Of a stretch of 64,000 bases of DNA, positions 27,502 through 35,741 are shown piece after piece. Origin of the DNA: DTU089 sp964421815 (GTDB lineage: Bacteria; Bacillota; Clostridia; Oscillospirales; Acutalibacteraceae); contig CAYQYT010000006.1 of NCBI GenBank assembly GCA_964421815.1, forward strand, positions 72,585 to 136,584. Direction: 5' to 3'. The stretch's first letter is position 1; each line of letters begins with the position of its first letter. A program made the translations under genes and the position numbers. The notes beneath the pieces are model-generated. The model saw nothing but the letters and a program-made list of their open reading frames with translations, was not told the origin of the DNA and ran no database searches.

Positions 27502-29333
27502 TGTCTAAAAGAAAACCAAAGGTGCTGACACCGGAACAGGTTGAGGAAATCCGAACCAAGGATTTCTTCGACTGTATCCTGCCCAGTACTATTAAATTTT
27601 TCAGCGACCATTATATAGTCGGTGATAGTTACCGTTGTGTATGGGCAATTCGTGAATATCCGCCCTCTACCGAAGAACAAGCAATTCTTTCACAGCTTGC
27701 AGATCGAAATGGCGTTACCATACGTATCTATCACAGACTGGTTGAGTCAATGGAACAGAGAAAAATCATTCAAAACGCTACACGCCGAAATACATTAAAA
27801 AGCGGTGGCAACGATATGAATGACACTATCGAAGCAGAAGGCAATCTGCATGATGTAATCGAGTTGCTTGCGAATCTTCGTAAAAATAGAGAACCCCTGC
27901 TTCATTGCTCTGTGTTCATTGAACTGAAAGCAAAGCACATGGAAGCACTTAAAGAGTTGCAGAGTGAGATTGCAATGGAGTTGACACGATCCAAGATATC
28001 TATCGATAGGCTGACCCTTCGCCAAAAAGAAGGGTTCCTTTCTGCTCTGCCCGTGGGCTTCAATCAGTTCGGTGCACAGTTCGAGCGGGTGCTACCGGCA
28101 TCGAGTGTAGCCAATCTTTATCCCTTTAACTTCTCGGGTAAAACCGATCCCGAGGGGTTATATATCGGACGTGATAAATTCGGCACGAATATACTTGTCG
28201 ATTTTGATCGCCGCGCCGAGGATAAAACCACAAGTAATATTTTGATCCTTGGTAACTCTGGACAGGGCAAATCCTATCTCTTAAAGCTGATCCTCACTAA
28301 TATCCGTGAGTCAGGCAAGAGCATTATCTGTCTTGATCCCGAGAGCGAATACATCGATCTGTGTGCAAATCTCGGTGGCTGTTATATTGATTTCCTTTCC
28401 GGTGAATATACCATTAATCCCCTTGAACCTAAAGCATGGTCAGACGGAAACGATGAGATCGATTCTACGACTCCCGAGGCGTTCAAAAAACAGACACGCT
28501 TGTCACAGCACATTGCATTTCTTAAAGACTTTTTCCGAAGTTATAAGGATTTTACTGATGCACAGATTGATACTATTGAAATCTTACTTGCAAAACTGTA
28601 TGCGCGGTTTGGTATTACTGACACTACGGACTACAGTAAACTGAAGCCAACCGATTATCCGATTATGGAAGACTTCTATAAGCTGTGCGAGGAAGAATTC
28701 ATGACCTACGACAAACAGAGAAAATATCTCTATACCGAGCTTACTCTGCAAGAGGTTTGCCTCGGCATCAATTCTATGTGCGTAGGCGCTGAAAGTCGAT
28801 ATTTTAATGGTTATACCAACATCACCGATGATGCTTTCTTGGTGTTTGGTGTCAAAGGTCTTATGGACACAAACAAGCGACTGAAGGATGCGATGCTGTT
28901 CAACATTCTGTCTTTTATGAGTAATCAGTTGCTCGGCAAAGGTAATACGGCAGCATCAATCGATGAGTTGTATTTGTTCCTAACCAACATGACTGCAATT
29001 GAATATATCCGCAACGCAATGAAACGAGTGCGAAAGAAGGACTCCTCGATTATTCTGGCATCACAGAATATCGAGGATTTTTTGATCCCTTCTATTCGTG
29101 AATTTACCAAGCCCCTGTTCAGCATTCCAACACATCAATTTTTGTTTAACGCAGGTCAGATCAACCCCAAGGAATATATGGATGCACTACAGGTTGAGCC
29201 GAGTGAGTTTGAACTCATCAAGTATCCCGAGCGTGGTACTTGCTTGTACCGTTGCGGAAATGAAAGGTATCTGTTGCAGGTCATCGCCCCCGATTATAAG
29301 TCGGTACTCTTCGGCAAGGCGGGTGGACGATAA
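27501..29333 (+). CDS. virB4: VirB4-like T4SS ATPase
   Basis: 610 residues. Walker A LGNSGQGKSYLLKL at about 250-262 and Walker B SIDELYLFL at about 485-493, with ILASQNIEDF later on. It powers pilus assembly and substrate transfer at the inner membrane. The ATG overlaps the sortase stop (TAATG) and the stop overlaps the next ATG. Confidence 0.94.
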   Translation: MSKRKPKVLTPEQVEEIRTKDFFDCILPSTIKFFSDHYIVGDSYRCVWAIREYPPSTEEQAILSQLADRNGVTIRIYHRLVESMEQRKIIQNATRRNTLKSGGNDMNDTIEAEGNLHDVIELLANLRKNREPLLHCSVFIELKAKHMEALKELQSEIAMELTRSKISIDRLTLRQKEGFLSALPVGFNQFGAQFERVLPASSVANLYPFNFSGKTDPEGLYIGRDKFGTNILVDFDRRAEDKTTSNILILGNSGQGKSYLLKLILTNIRESGKSIICLDPESEYIDLCANLGGCYIDFLSGEYTINPLEPKAWSDGNDEIDSTTPEAFKKQTRLSQHIAFLKDFFRSYKDFTDAQIDTIEILLAKLYARFGITDTTDYSKLKPTDYPIMEDFYKLCEEEFMTYDKQRKYLYTELTLQEVCLGINSMCVGAESRYFNGYTNITDDAFLVFGVKGLMDTNKRLKDAMLFNILSFMSNQLLGKGNTAASIDELYLFLTNMTAIEYIRNAMKRVRKKDSSIILASQNIEDFLIPSIREFTKPLFSIPTHQFLFNAGQINPKEYMDALQVEPSEFELIKYPERGTCLYRCGNERYLLQVIAPDYKSVLFGKAGGR

Positions 29334-30352
29334 TGGCGGCTCCGGCAGTTGGTGCAGCACTAAAAAAAGTTGCGACTTATATCCTTACGGATAAAAAAGC
29401 CCTTAAAGTGGTGGGCATGATTATCGGCATTGTTATTGTCATAATCATTATGCCCATTATTGCCTTAATTGGACTATTTAGTGGGACGGTTGATATGGAT
29501 ACAGACCGCCTTCATCAGATGATCCAAGAAAATCAATCTCAGATGGCTGAGAACTGGACTGCGGTCGAAACAGCCATGACCAATGCCGGATATGACTCTA
29601 TGCGCATACAGGAAGCCCAAACGCTGTATGTATTTGCACTTTATGATTTTGCAGGCGAAAGCGGCTTCGCTACGAAATTTGTCGATTGTTTTGAAACAGA
29701 ACAAACCGATGCTGAGTTGATAGAAAACGTCAACACAGTTTTCGGGACAAACATCGTGGTGCAAGACTTCACGAATGCAATGGCAAGTACACGCAACGCA
29801 TATATAAACACCTCTCACTATGTCGATCCAAATACAAAAAACAATCTCGACTTGGTTAAGTGGTCGGAATTTGCTGCGGATAAGGGATGGGGTTATGTTT
29901 ACGGAACATACGGAACAGTTCTTGATACGTCTCTTTTCGAAAGCAAAATCCAACAGTATCCAGATGAAGTGGGTGGACACCAAGACTTCATCAAGGAAAA
30001 CTGGCTCGGGAAACGAACAGCGGATTGTGTCGGGTTGATCAAGGGTTACTCTTGGTATGATGTGCAGGGACAAACTACAATCCTTGTGTCAAACGGAATG
30101 CCCGATATTGGCGCGGATACAATGTACGAAAACGCAACAGAAAAAGGAACAATTGATACAATCCCCGAAACGCTCGGACTTGCAGTTTGGAAAGAAGGCC
30201 ATATAGGCGTTTATATTGGCGAAGGAAAAGTTGTCGAAGCTTTTGGTACTACAACTGGAGTCATACGTTCAGAACTCTCCAATGGTGGCTGGACGCATTG
30301 GTTGAAGATACCTTACATCACATATCTTGAACAGGAGGATATAGAAGAATGA
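29333..30352 (+). CDS. Membrane-anchored NlpC/P60 peptidoglycan hydrolase of the T4SS
   Basis: 339 residues. A strong membrane span at about 24-48 (VVGMIIGIVIVIIIMPIIAL), a helical region, then a C-terminal NlpC/P60 domain with TADCVGLIKG (Cys232) and GHIGVYIGEGKVVEA (His290). In Gram-positive conjugation such VirB1-like enzymes open the wall for the channel. The element therefore encodes two P60-type peptidases, this one and the adhesin N-terminus. Confidence 0.85.
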   Translation: MAAPAVGAALKKVATYILTDKKALKVVGMIIGIVIVIIIMPIIALIGLFSGTVDMDTDRLHQMIQENQSQMAENWTAVETAMTNAGYDSMRIQEAQTLYVFALYDFAGESGFATKFVDCFETEQTDAELIENVNTVFGTNIVVQDFTNAMASTRNAYINTSHYVDPNTKNNLDLVKWSEFAADKGWGYVYGTYGTVLDTSLFESKIQQYPDEVGGHQDFIKENWLGKRTADCVGLIKGYSWYDVQGQTTILVSNGMPDIGADTMYENATEKGTIDTIPETLGLAVWKEGHIGVYIGEGKVVEAFGTTTGVIRSELSNGGWTHWLKIPYITYLEQEDIEE

Positions 30353-30603
30353 GTGAAATTAAAAAGACCACTATGAACAATAATAAAGTGCTTACTCCTC
30401 AAGAGGAACATGAAGCGGAAGTGGCTCAAACCACTGATATGATCACAGCAGAAGATCTTGTGGAACAGGCGGTGTATGCAGTCAACGCCCCCGACTGTTG
30501 TTCCGGCGAAGAACAGGCTGAAAACATGCTTGATATGCTGGGCGCAAATTTTGTTGACAGCAGCATTTATCACACGCCCGAAGAACATAAGTTAGAAATG
30601 TGA
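30349..30603 (+). CDS. Unknown 84-residue acidic protein
   Basis: Soluble and acidic; contains MITAEDLVEQAVYAVNAPDC and ends HTPEEHKLEM. It overlaps the hydrolase gene by four bases and precedes the pentapeptide gene. No family recognised. Confidence 0.6.
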   Translation: MSEIKKTTMNNNKVLTPQEEHEAEVAQTTDMITAEDLVEQAVYAVNAPDCCSGEEQAENMLDMLGANFVDSSIYHTPEEHKLEM

Positions 30604-30613
30604 GGTGTGCAAA

Positions 30614-31675
30614 ATGACAGTCAACATACCCTTTCGAAGAAAGGAAACAGAACATGAAACTGAGCAATGTGTGATTGAAGAAATTGTCGAACTCGCTCCC
30701 GCTGATTTCGATTATTTCAAAACGCACCTTTTAGAAGACTTTGATTTTTTAACAAAGAATCGTGAAAAGATGGGTTACTCTCAAGACGGTACGCGCCATT
30801 GCCTATTGGTAATGGCGACCGATAACGACGATGGAATTTTAGTCGATGCGCAAGGAAGTAATTATGCGAGGTACTCCGCATACCTTCCTAAAGCGAGGCA
30901 AGCATGGCTCCTTGAACAGTATAATTCACTGGCAGATTTTGTAAAGGAAATGCACAGTCATGTGGAACGAGCGGTTCAGACAGCCATAGCAAACCAAATG
31001 GATGGTTCGTATTATTTGCAGTTCAAAGATTTTCCCGATCCCATGACCAATCCTTTGTTTGATCATAAACTGCTCGGAGAAATGCTGAGTGAACGTCCGG
31101 AGTTCTCCTCTGTAGAAACAATGAGCGATGAAATCCTTGTAGCCATTTCCCCCGAGTATCAGAAGGAAGAATTGGATCTCAGTGAATACAGAGAGTTATG
31201 CAAAGAAGATGTGGAAATAATGCTTGCAAAGCATATGCTTTTTCTTCGAGATGCGGGTGGCGAAATAGCAAACTTCTCTGGTTGCGTTATGCGCAATATT
31301 GACTTGCCTCACGCCATCTTTAATAATGCGGTGATTGAAGATGCTGCTTTTGTGGATTGTAATTTATCCGAAGCGGATATGAATTTTGTGTCAGCACATG
31401 GAGCGGTCTTCAAGAACTGTGACCTGTCTCATTTTTACGGTGACGAGGGTGATTTCACAAAAGCAAGATTTATAGGATGCGATATGCATCAAGCGTTAAC
31501 TATGCATGCGAATTACACCGGAGCGGAATTCAATCACTGTAATGTAGAGCGTATGCTATTAGAAGGTTGTTGCCTCGCACAAACGGAATGGACTGAAACA
31601 GATAGTAACGTTGCAGATACATATCGGGCAGTTTACTTTGCGGAAGAATACAGTAGCGAAATGAAAATGGATTAG
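30614..31675 (+). CDS. ICE protein with C-terminal pentapeptide-like repeats
   Basis: 353 residues from ATG 30614 (AGGTG site); a GTG at 30605 is too close to the site. The N-terminal 190 residues (FDYFKTHLLEDFDFLTKNRE, HCLLVMATDNDDG) are of a type I know only from ICEs. Residues about 215-340 have A(D/N)LxX-like steps (ANFSGCVMRNIDLPHAIF, DAAFVDCNLSEADMNF, AVFKNCDLSHF), a right-handed quadrilateral helix. Such repeats can mimic DNA, but the target here is unknown. Confidence 0.7.
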   Translation: MTVNIPFRRKETEHETEQCVIEEIVELAPADFDYFKTHLLEDFDFLTKNREKMGYSQDGTRHCLLVMATDNDDGILVDAQGSNYARYSAYLPKARQAWLLEQYNSLADFVKEMHSHVERAVQTAIANQMDGSYYLQFKDFPDPMTNPLFDHKLLGEMLSERPEFSSVETMSDEILVAISPEYQKEELDLSEYRELCKEDVEIMLAKHMLFLRDAGGEIANFSGCVMRNIDLPHAIFNNAVIEDAAFVDCNLSEADMNFVSAHGAVFKNCDLSHFYGDEGDFTKARFIGCDMHQALTMHANYTGAEFNHCNVERMLLEGCCLAQTEWTETDSNVADTYRAVYFAEEYSSEMKMD

Positions 31676-31713
31676 CCGCACAGAAAAATTAGTGAAAACA
31701 AGGAGTGAATAAA

Positions 31714-31995
31714 ATGCGAAAGACATCAATTACAATTTCCTTCGATGAAGAAAAGTTCTCTGCACTCAAGATGTACTTGGATCAGAGAAATGTAAAGGTC
31801 GAAGCAGAGCTTGAAAAAGCTCTCGAAATTCTTTATACAAAAAACGTGCCTTCTGGTGTGCGTAATTTCATTGATATGAAATCAGGAAATACTACAATTG
31901 CAACGCCAAAGGTGCGCAAGCAAAAGCCTTCGCCTTCTTCTGCTGTGGGCGCTTCTGCGCCTATGGATCAGTTTAGTGAATCTGGCGAAGACTGA
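31714..31995 (+). CDS. Small DUF6103-like protein
   Basis: 93 residues. MRKTSITISFDEEKFSALKMYLDQRN is a ribbon-helix-like start, and the tail is Lys/Pro/Ser-rich. A conserved companion of ICE transfer genes. ATG at 31714 has an AAGGAGTG site. Confidence 0.62.
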   Translation: MRKTSITISFDEEKFSALKMYLDQRNVKVEAELEKALEILYTKNVPSGVRNFIDMKSGNTTIATPKVRKQKPSPSSAVGASAPMDQFSESGED

Positions 31996-32001
31996 AATTG
32001 T

Positions 32002-32040
32002 GTCCCAACGGTAATGGGCAGGCTCCGTTGCCGTTGGGAC
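32002..32040 (+). terminator. Terminator-like hairpin ending the transfer operon
   Basis: GTCCCAACGG (32002-32011) and CCGTTGGGAC (32031-32040) form a perfect 10-base stem. It has only a weak T tail, so it could equally belong to the candidate oriT. Confidence 0.6.
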
Positions 32041-32059
32041 TCCTTATATTCAGGAGCAT

Positions 32060-32397
32060 GAAACAGGGCGCTTGTTCGCCCTGTTTCGCCCCGTGTGGCA
32101 CGATAAGCACTCATATCGGGTAAAGACAGCCACAGCGAAAAAACGGCAAGAAAAGCCCTCTCTCGAGCGGTTAAGGACAGCGAAAATCGGCGGGTTAGCC
32201 CGTCCGATTTTAGTTGCAGGAATAAGCAAGGGTGTCGTAAACGCCTCCCTTGCGGTTCACATCGGACGGCAACGCCGACCGTTCAAGGCGTTTTGGCGAT
32301 TGGAACGAGGATGTCGTAGAAACCCTTATTTACAAGCAAGGATGTCGTAAACTCCAAAAAGAGCCTTTATTCAAGGGGTTGTGAGGATTGCGTAACC
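32060..32397. other. Candidate origin of transfer (oriT)
   Basis: A 430-base gap directly before the relaxosome genes. It has a perfect 11-base inverted repeat (GAAACAGGGCG, 32060-32070 with 32077-32087). A second hairpin AAAATCGG-CGGG/CCCG-CCGATTTT lies at 32183-32211. Four direct repeats follow: 32224-32245, 32304-32324, 32334-32355 and a weaker 32382-32397, with the core GGATGTCGTAAAC. Two of the repeats match at 20 of 22 bases. Position, hairpins and iterated protein-binding-like repeats fit an oriT; the nick site is unknown. Confidence 0.55.
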
Positions 32398-32429
32398 TAT
32401 TTTAGCAAAATTGAAAGGATGGTGATAGC

Positions 32430-32843
32430 GTGTCTGATTTTAAGCAAAAGAATAAATATATGCTGTATGCTCGTCCCGAAACAATCGAAAAAGCTGAAAC
32501 ATTGTACAAGTCTGAGGGTTCAAAAAGTCGATCTGAGTTTATTGAACATGCGATTGATTTTTATAGTGGATACATAAATTCAAACAACTCCCTTGACTAT
32601 TTCCCGGAAGTGATTGTGTCATCGGTACAAGGAACACTTTCTACGTTTGAAAATAGAATCGCTTCCTTGCTGTTCAAGAATGCGGTCGAGCTTGCAATGA
32701 TGATGCACATTACAGCAGCAAACTTCCGAATTGATCAAGATACACTCTCACGCTTACGTGGCAAGTGCGTTAATGATGTCAAAAGACTTAACGGTCGAAT
32801 TGACTTTGAAGATGCAGTTAAATATCAAAAGGGCGATGACTGA
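32430..32843 (+). CDS. Ribbon-helix-helix relaxosome accessory protein (MobC-like)
   Basis: 137 residues from a GTG start. KYMLYARPETIEKAETLYKS and SKSRSEFIEHAIDFYSGYI form a ribbon-helix-helix, followed by a helical oligomerisation part. It overlaps the relaxase start by one base and lies just after the candidate oriT, so it probably binds oriT repeats and helps the relaxase nick. Confidence 0.78.
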   Translation: MSDFKQKNKYMLYARPETIEKAETLYKSEGSKSRSEFIEHAIDFYSGYINSNNSLDYFPEVIVSSVQGTLSTFENRIASLLFKNAVELAMMMHITAANFRIDQDTLSRLRGKCVNDVKRLNGRIDFEDAVKYQKGDD

Positions 32844-34807
32844 TGGCAAAATTTATTTTGAAGTGGCGATATATAAAAACGGGTTCAGCCAAACACAGCA
32901 ATAATCTTGTGAAATATATTGCGACACGTGAAGGCGTTGAGCGATGCGATGAATCGTGGAAACATCAACCGGCTACCGTGGAGCAGCAACGTCTCATCAA
33001 CGAATTGGTTTCTGATTTCCCGGATGCAGTTCAAAGTTTTGAATACCAAGACTACATCTCGACTCCGACCAAGCAAACCGCTTCTGAGTTTATAACCCGT
33101 GCAATCGAAGAAAACGTTGACCTTATCGGGAAGAAAGAAAACTATGTTGGGTACATTGCAAAGCGGCCGCGAGTTGAAAAACAAGGCACTCATGGATTAT
33201 TTACTCAAACGGATAAAGAAATTGATCTGCAAAATGTTGCCAAAACAGTTGCTGAACACGAAGGAGCGGTATGGACAACAATAATGTCATTACGCCGAGA
33301 GGATGCAGAAAGATTATGCTTTGATAACGCAAAAGCTTGGAGAGATTTGCTCCGTGATCAGTCAAATAAACTTGCAAAAGCGATGGGAATACCGCTAACA
33401 GATCTGCGATGGTATGCTGCCTTTCACAACGAAGGAAACCATCCGCATATACATTTGATTTCATATTCAGTTGGCAAAGAGCCATATATGACCGAACAGG
33501 GATTGCATAACTTCAAAGCTAATTTTGTAAGAGAAATATTCCGTCAAGATAATTTGCATATCTACCAAGAGCAGACTGCTTATCGAGATACTCTGCGAAG
33601 TTATGGTCGAGAAAAAATGTCTGCCATCGTTCAGGAGATCAACAGCGGCTCCTACGATAATGAAATAGTTAAGATTATGTTGCGTGATTTGGTTCAAGAG
33701 CTTAGTAATTATCAAGGCAAAATGGTGTATGGTTATTTACCGAAGAAAGCAAAAAATCTTGTTGACGGTATCGTTGATGAACTGTCGAAGGATGAGCGCA
33801 TAGCTGAACTTTATAGTCTGTGGTATGAACAGCGTGAGCATATTGTTCGAACTTATCAGGACACAATGCCACAACGCATTCCGTTATCACAGAACAAAGA
33901 GTTCAAGACAATAAAAAATGCTGTCATTCAAGAAGCAATCAATTTGCTTCATAATGCTATAACCTTTGAGGATGAAATCACAGAACAGGAAACGCAAGAC
34001 GATGAAACAGAACCCAAAGACGAGCCGAGAAAAAATCCTTGGACTGATCCCGAGGATATGCACTACCAATACAAGAGGGGCAAAAGTTATTTGGATTTTA
34101 ACTCGGAAGACTTTGATCCCGAAGAAGCAATACGTTGGTTAGAAATGTCTGCGAATCAAGGATTCGATATTGCTATGTATAAGCTTGGCAAACTATATAT
34201 ACAAGGCGATATGGTTGAAAAGGATATTGCGAGGGCGTTGTATTGGTTGGAAAAAGCGGATGCGGAAAACAATCAATACGCGCAATACCTTCTCGGCAAA
34301 CTGTTCTTGAAAGGAACGGAGGTTGGACGGGATTATAAATACGCTGAATCTATGTTTATAAAAGCTTCGGTTCAAGGGAGTCCATATGCAAAATACTCGT
34401 TGGCGAAAATGCATCTCACAGATGTAGCAACAAACAGCGATATTGCTTTTGCAGTGCGGTTGTTGACAGAAGCAGCCGAGCAAGGAAACCAGTGGGCAGA
34501 ATATCAACTTGGGAAAATGTATTTGTATGGTCAAGGAGTTGATAAAAACTATGAGTTAGCGGTAAGGCTTCTCACCTCATCTGCCGACAGGGGTAACAAA
34601 TATGCCCAACGCTTATTGGACAATTACCAATTGAACGCACAAAAAAGCACCCCTACAATTCTTGCTTCACTTCGATTGCTTGCACGCCTGTCTCAGATCA
34701 TTAGGGACGATGCAGACAAGAGAGATAAATCTGGACGAGCAATAGATAGAAAACTTATGAGAAAAATTGAACAAAAGAAGCAAGCCCAAGGTCAGAAGAT
34801 GGGCTAA
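32843..34807 (+). CDS. MOBP-type relaxase with C-terminal Sel1 repeats
   Basis: 654 residues. N-terminal relaxase fold: KWRYIKTG, NLVKYIATREGVE, DLRWYAAFHNEGNHPHIHL with the metal-binding His200, His202 and His204, and Tyr candidates in the N-terminus (Tyr45 region is not proven). Residues about 405-600 contain about five Sel1/TPR-like repeats (EEAIRWLEMSANQGFDIAM, YKLGKLYIQGD). This layout fits the MobP3/MobL relaxases of Clostridia elements. It nicks oriT and pilots the strand; the Sel1 part may dock to the coupling protein. Confidence 0.88.
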   Translation: MAKFILKWRYIKTGSAKHSNNLVKYIATREGVERCDESWKHQPATVEQQRLINELVSDFPDAVQSFEYQDYISTPTKQTASEFITRAIEENVDLIGKKENYVGYIAKRPRVEKQGTHGLFTQTDKEIDLQNVAKTVAEHEGAVWTTIMSLRREDAERLCFDNAKAWRDLLRDQSNKLAKAMGIPLTDLRWYAAFHNEGNHPHIHLISYSVGKEPYMTEQGLHNFKANFVREIFRQDNLHIYQEQTAYRDTLRSYGREKMSAIVQEINSGSYDNEIVKIMLRDLVQELSNYQGKMVYGYLPKKAKNLVDGIVDELSKDERIAELYSLWYEQREHIVRTYQDTMPQRIPLSQNKEFKTIKNAVIQEAINLLHNAITFEDEITEQETQDDETEPKDEPRKNPWTDPEDMHYQYKRGKSYLDFNSEDFDPEEAIRWLEMSANQGFDIAMYKLGKLYIQGDMVEKDIARALYWLEKADAENNQYAQYLLGKLFLKGTEVGRDYKYAESMFIKASVQGSPYAKYSLAKMHLTDVATNSDIAFAVRLLTEAAEQGNQWAEYQLGKMYLYGQGVDKNYELAVRLLTSSADRGNKYAQRLLDNYQLNAQKSTPTILASLRLLARLSQIIRDDADKRDKSGRAIDRKLMRKIEQKKQAQGQKMG

Positions 34808-34826
34808 AAATCAGGAAGGAGTTACT

Positions 34827-35741
34827 ATGGGTACTTACATTCATTACACCCAAGAACAAAAAGATAAAGCAAGATCAACCGACCTTGTGGATCTGTTAGA
34901 ACGCCAAGGAGAGCGGTTGAAACGTTCCGGCAACGAATATCAGTGGCGTGATGGATCGAACAAGGTGACAATTCGAGGGAATCTTTGGTATCACCAATAC
35001 GAAGAAGTCGGAGGTGATGCAATCGATTTCGTCCGAAAGTTTTACAACAAGGACTACCCGGAAGCGATGGAATATCTGCTGAACGGATACGGCGGAACGC
35101 TGACAGCAGCTCCACCCATTCAACAGAAAGAGAAAGCATTCATTATGCCGGAACGAAACGAAAACATGCGCAGAGTTTATGCGTATCTTTTGTACAAACG
35201 AGGAATTGATAGAGAGATCATCAATGCATTTGCACACAAGAATATGATTTATGAATCCTTACCACATCACAATGCCGTGTTTGTTGGGTATGATAGTAGC
35301 GGTGTACCGCGCCATGCACATAAGCGCGGTTCCGGTTCTCAAAGTACATACAAAGGTAATGCAGAAGGTTCTACGCCTGAATATAGTTTTCATTGGAATG
35401 GGACAAGCGACAAATTATTTCTTTTTGAAGCCCCTATTGATATGCTCTCCTATATTTCTATGAACCCATATCAATGGCAGAAGAATACATACGCCGCTTC
35501 CTGCTCGGTAGCAGATCGTGTTCTGTTTCAATGTCTTAAAGACAACCCAACGATTCGAGAAATATATCTCTGTCTCGATAATGATGAAGCCGGACAGACA
35601 GCAGCCAAAAGAATATCGGACAAGCTGTTTGTCATGGGCTATAAAGCTGAAATCCTCACTCCGATCCATAAAGATTGGAATGAGGATTTGAATTTTTTAC
35701 AGAAGGAAGGTGAACAGCAATGGACAACACAGTTATCTTAA
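34827..35741 (+). CDS. Primase-like protein with DUF3991 and TOPRIM domains
   Basis: 304 residues from ATG 34827 (GGAAGGAG site). The N-terminus resembles a CHC2 primase finger region without its cysteines (DLVDLLERQGERLKRSGNEY, GGDAIDFVRKFYN). DUF3991 follows (RRVYAYLLYKRGIDREII), then TOPRIM with EIYLCLDNDEAGQTAAKRI. Such proteins may prime the transferred strand. The absence of the zinc ligands suggests it is not a classic DnaG-like primase. Overlaps the coupling-protein start. Confidence 0.82.
   Translation: MGTYIHYTQEQKDKARSTDLVDLLERQGERLKRSGNEYQWRDGSNKVTIRGNLWYHQYEEVGGDAIDFVRKFYNKDYPEAMEYLLNGYGGTLTAAPPIQQKEKAFIMPERNENMRRVYAYLLYKRGIDREIINAFAHKNMIYESLPHHNAVFVGYDSSGVPRHAHKRGSGSQSTYKGNAEGSTPEYSFHWNGTSDKLFLFEAPIDMLSYISMNPYQWQKNTYAASCSVADRVLFQCLKDNPTIREIYLCLDNDEAGQTAAKRISDKLFVMGYKAEILTPIHKDWNEDLNFLQKEGEQQWTTQLS

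Noticed and set aside
32072..32350. 92-codon open frame inside the candidate oriT
   Set aside because: No ribosome site, it runs through the hairpins and direct repeats, and the protein is basic and without pattern.
32224..32397. The direct repeats before the relaxase as a CRISPR array
   Set aside because: Only four irregular copies, short cores and unequal spacing, and no cas genes in the window.
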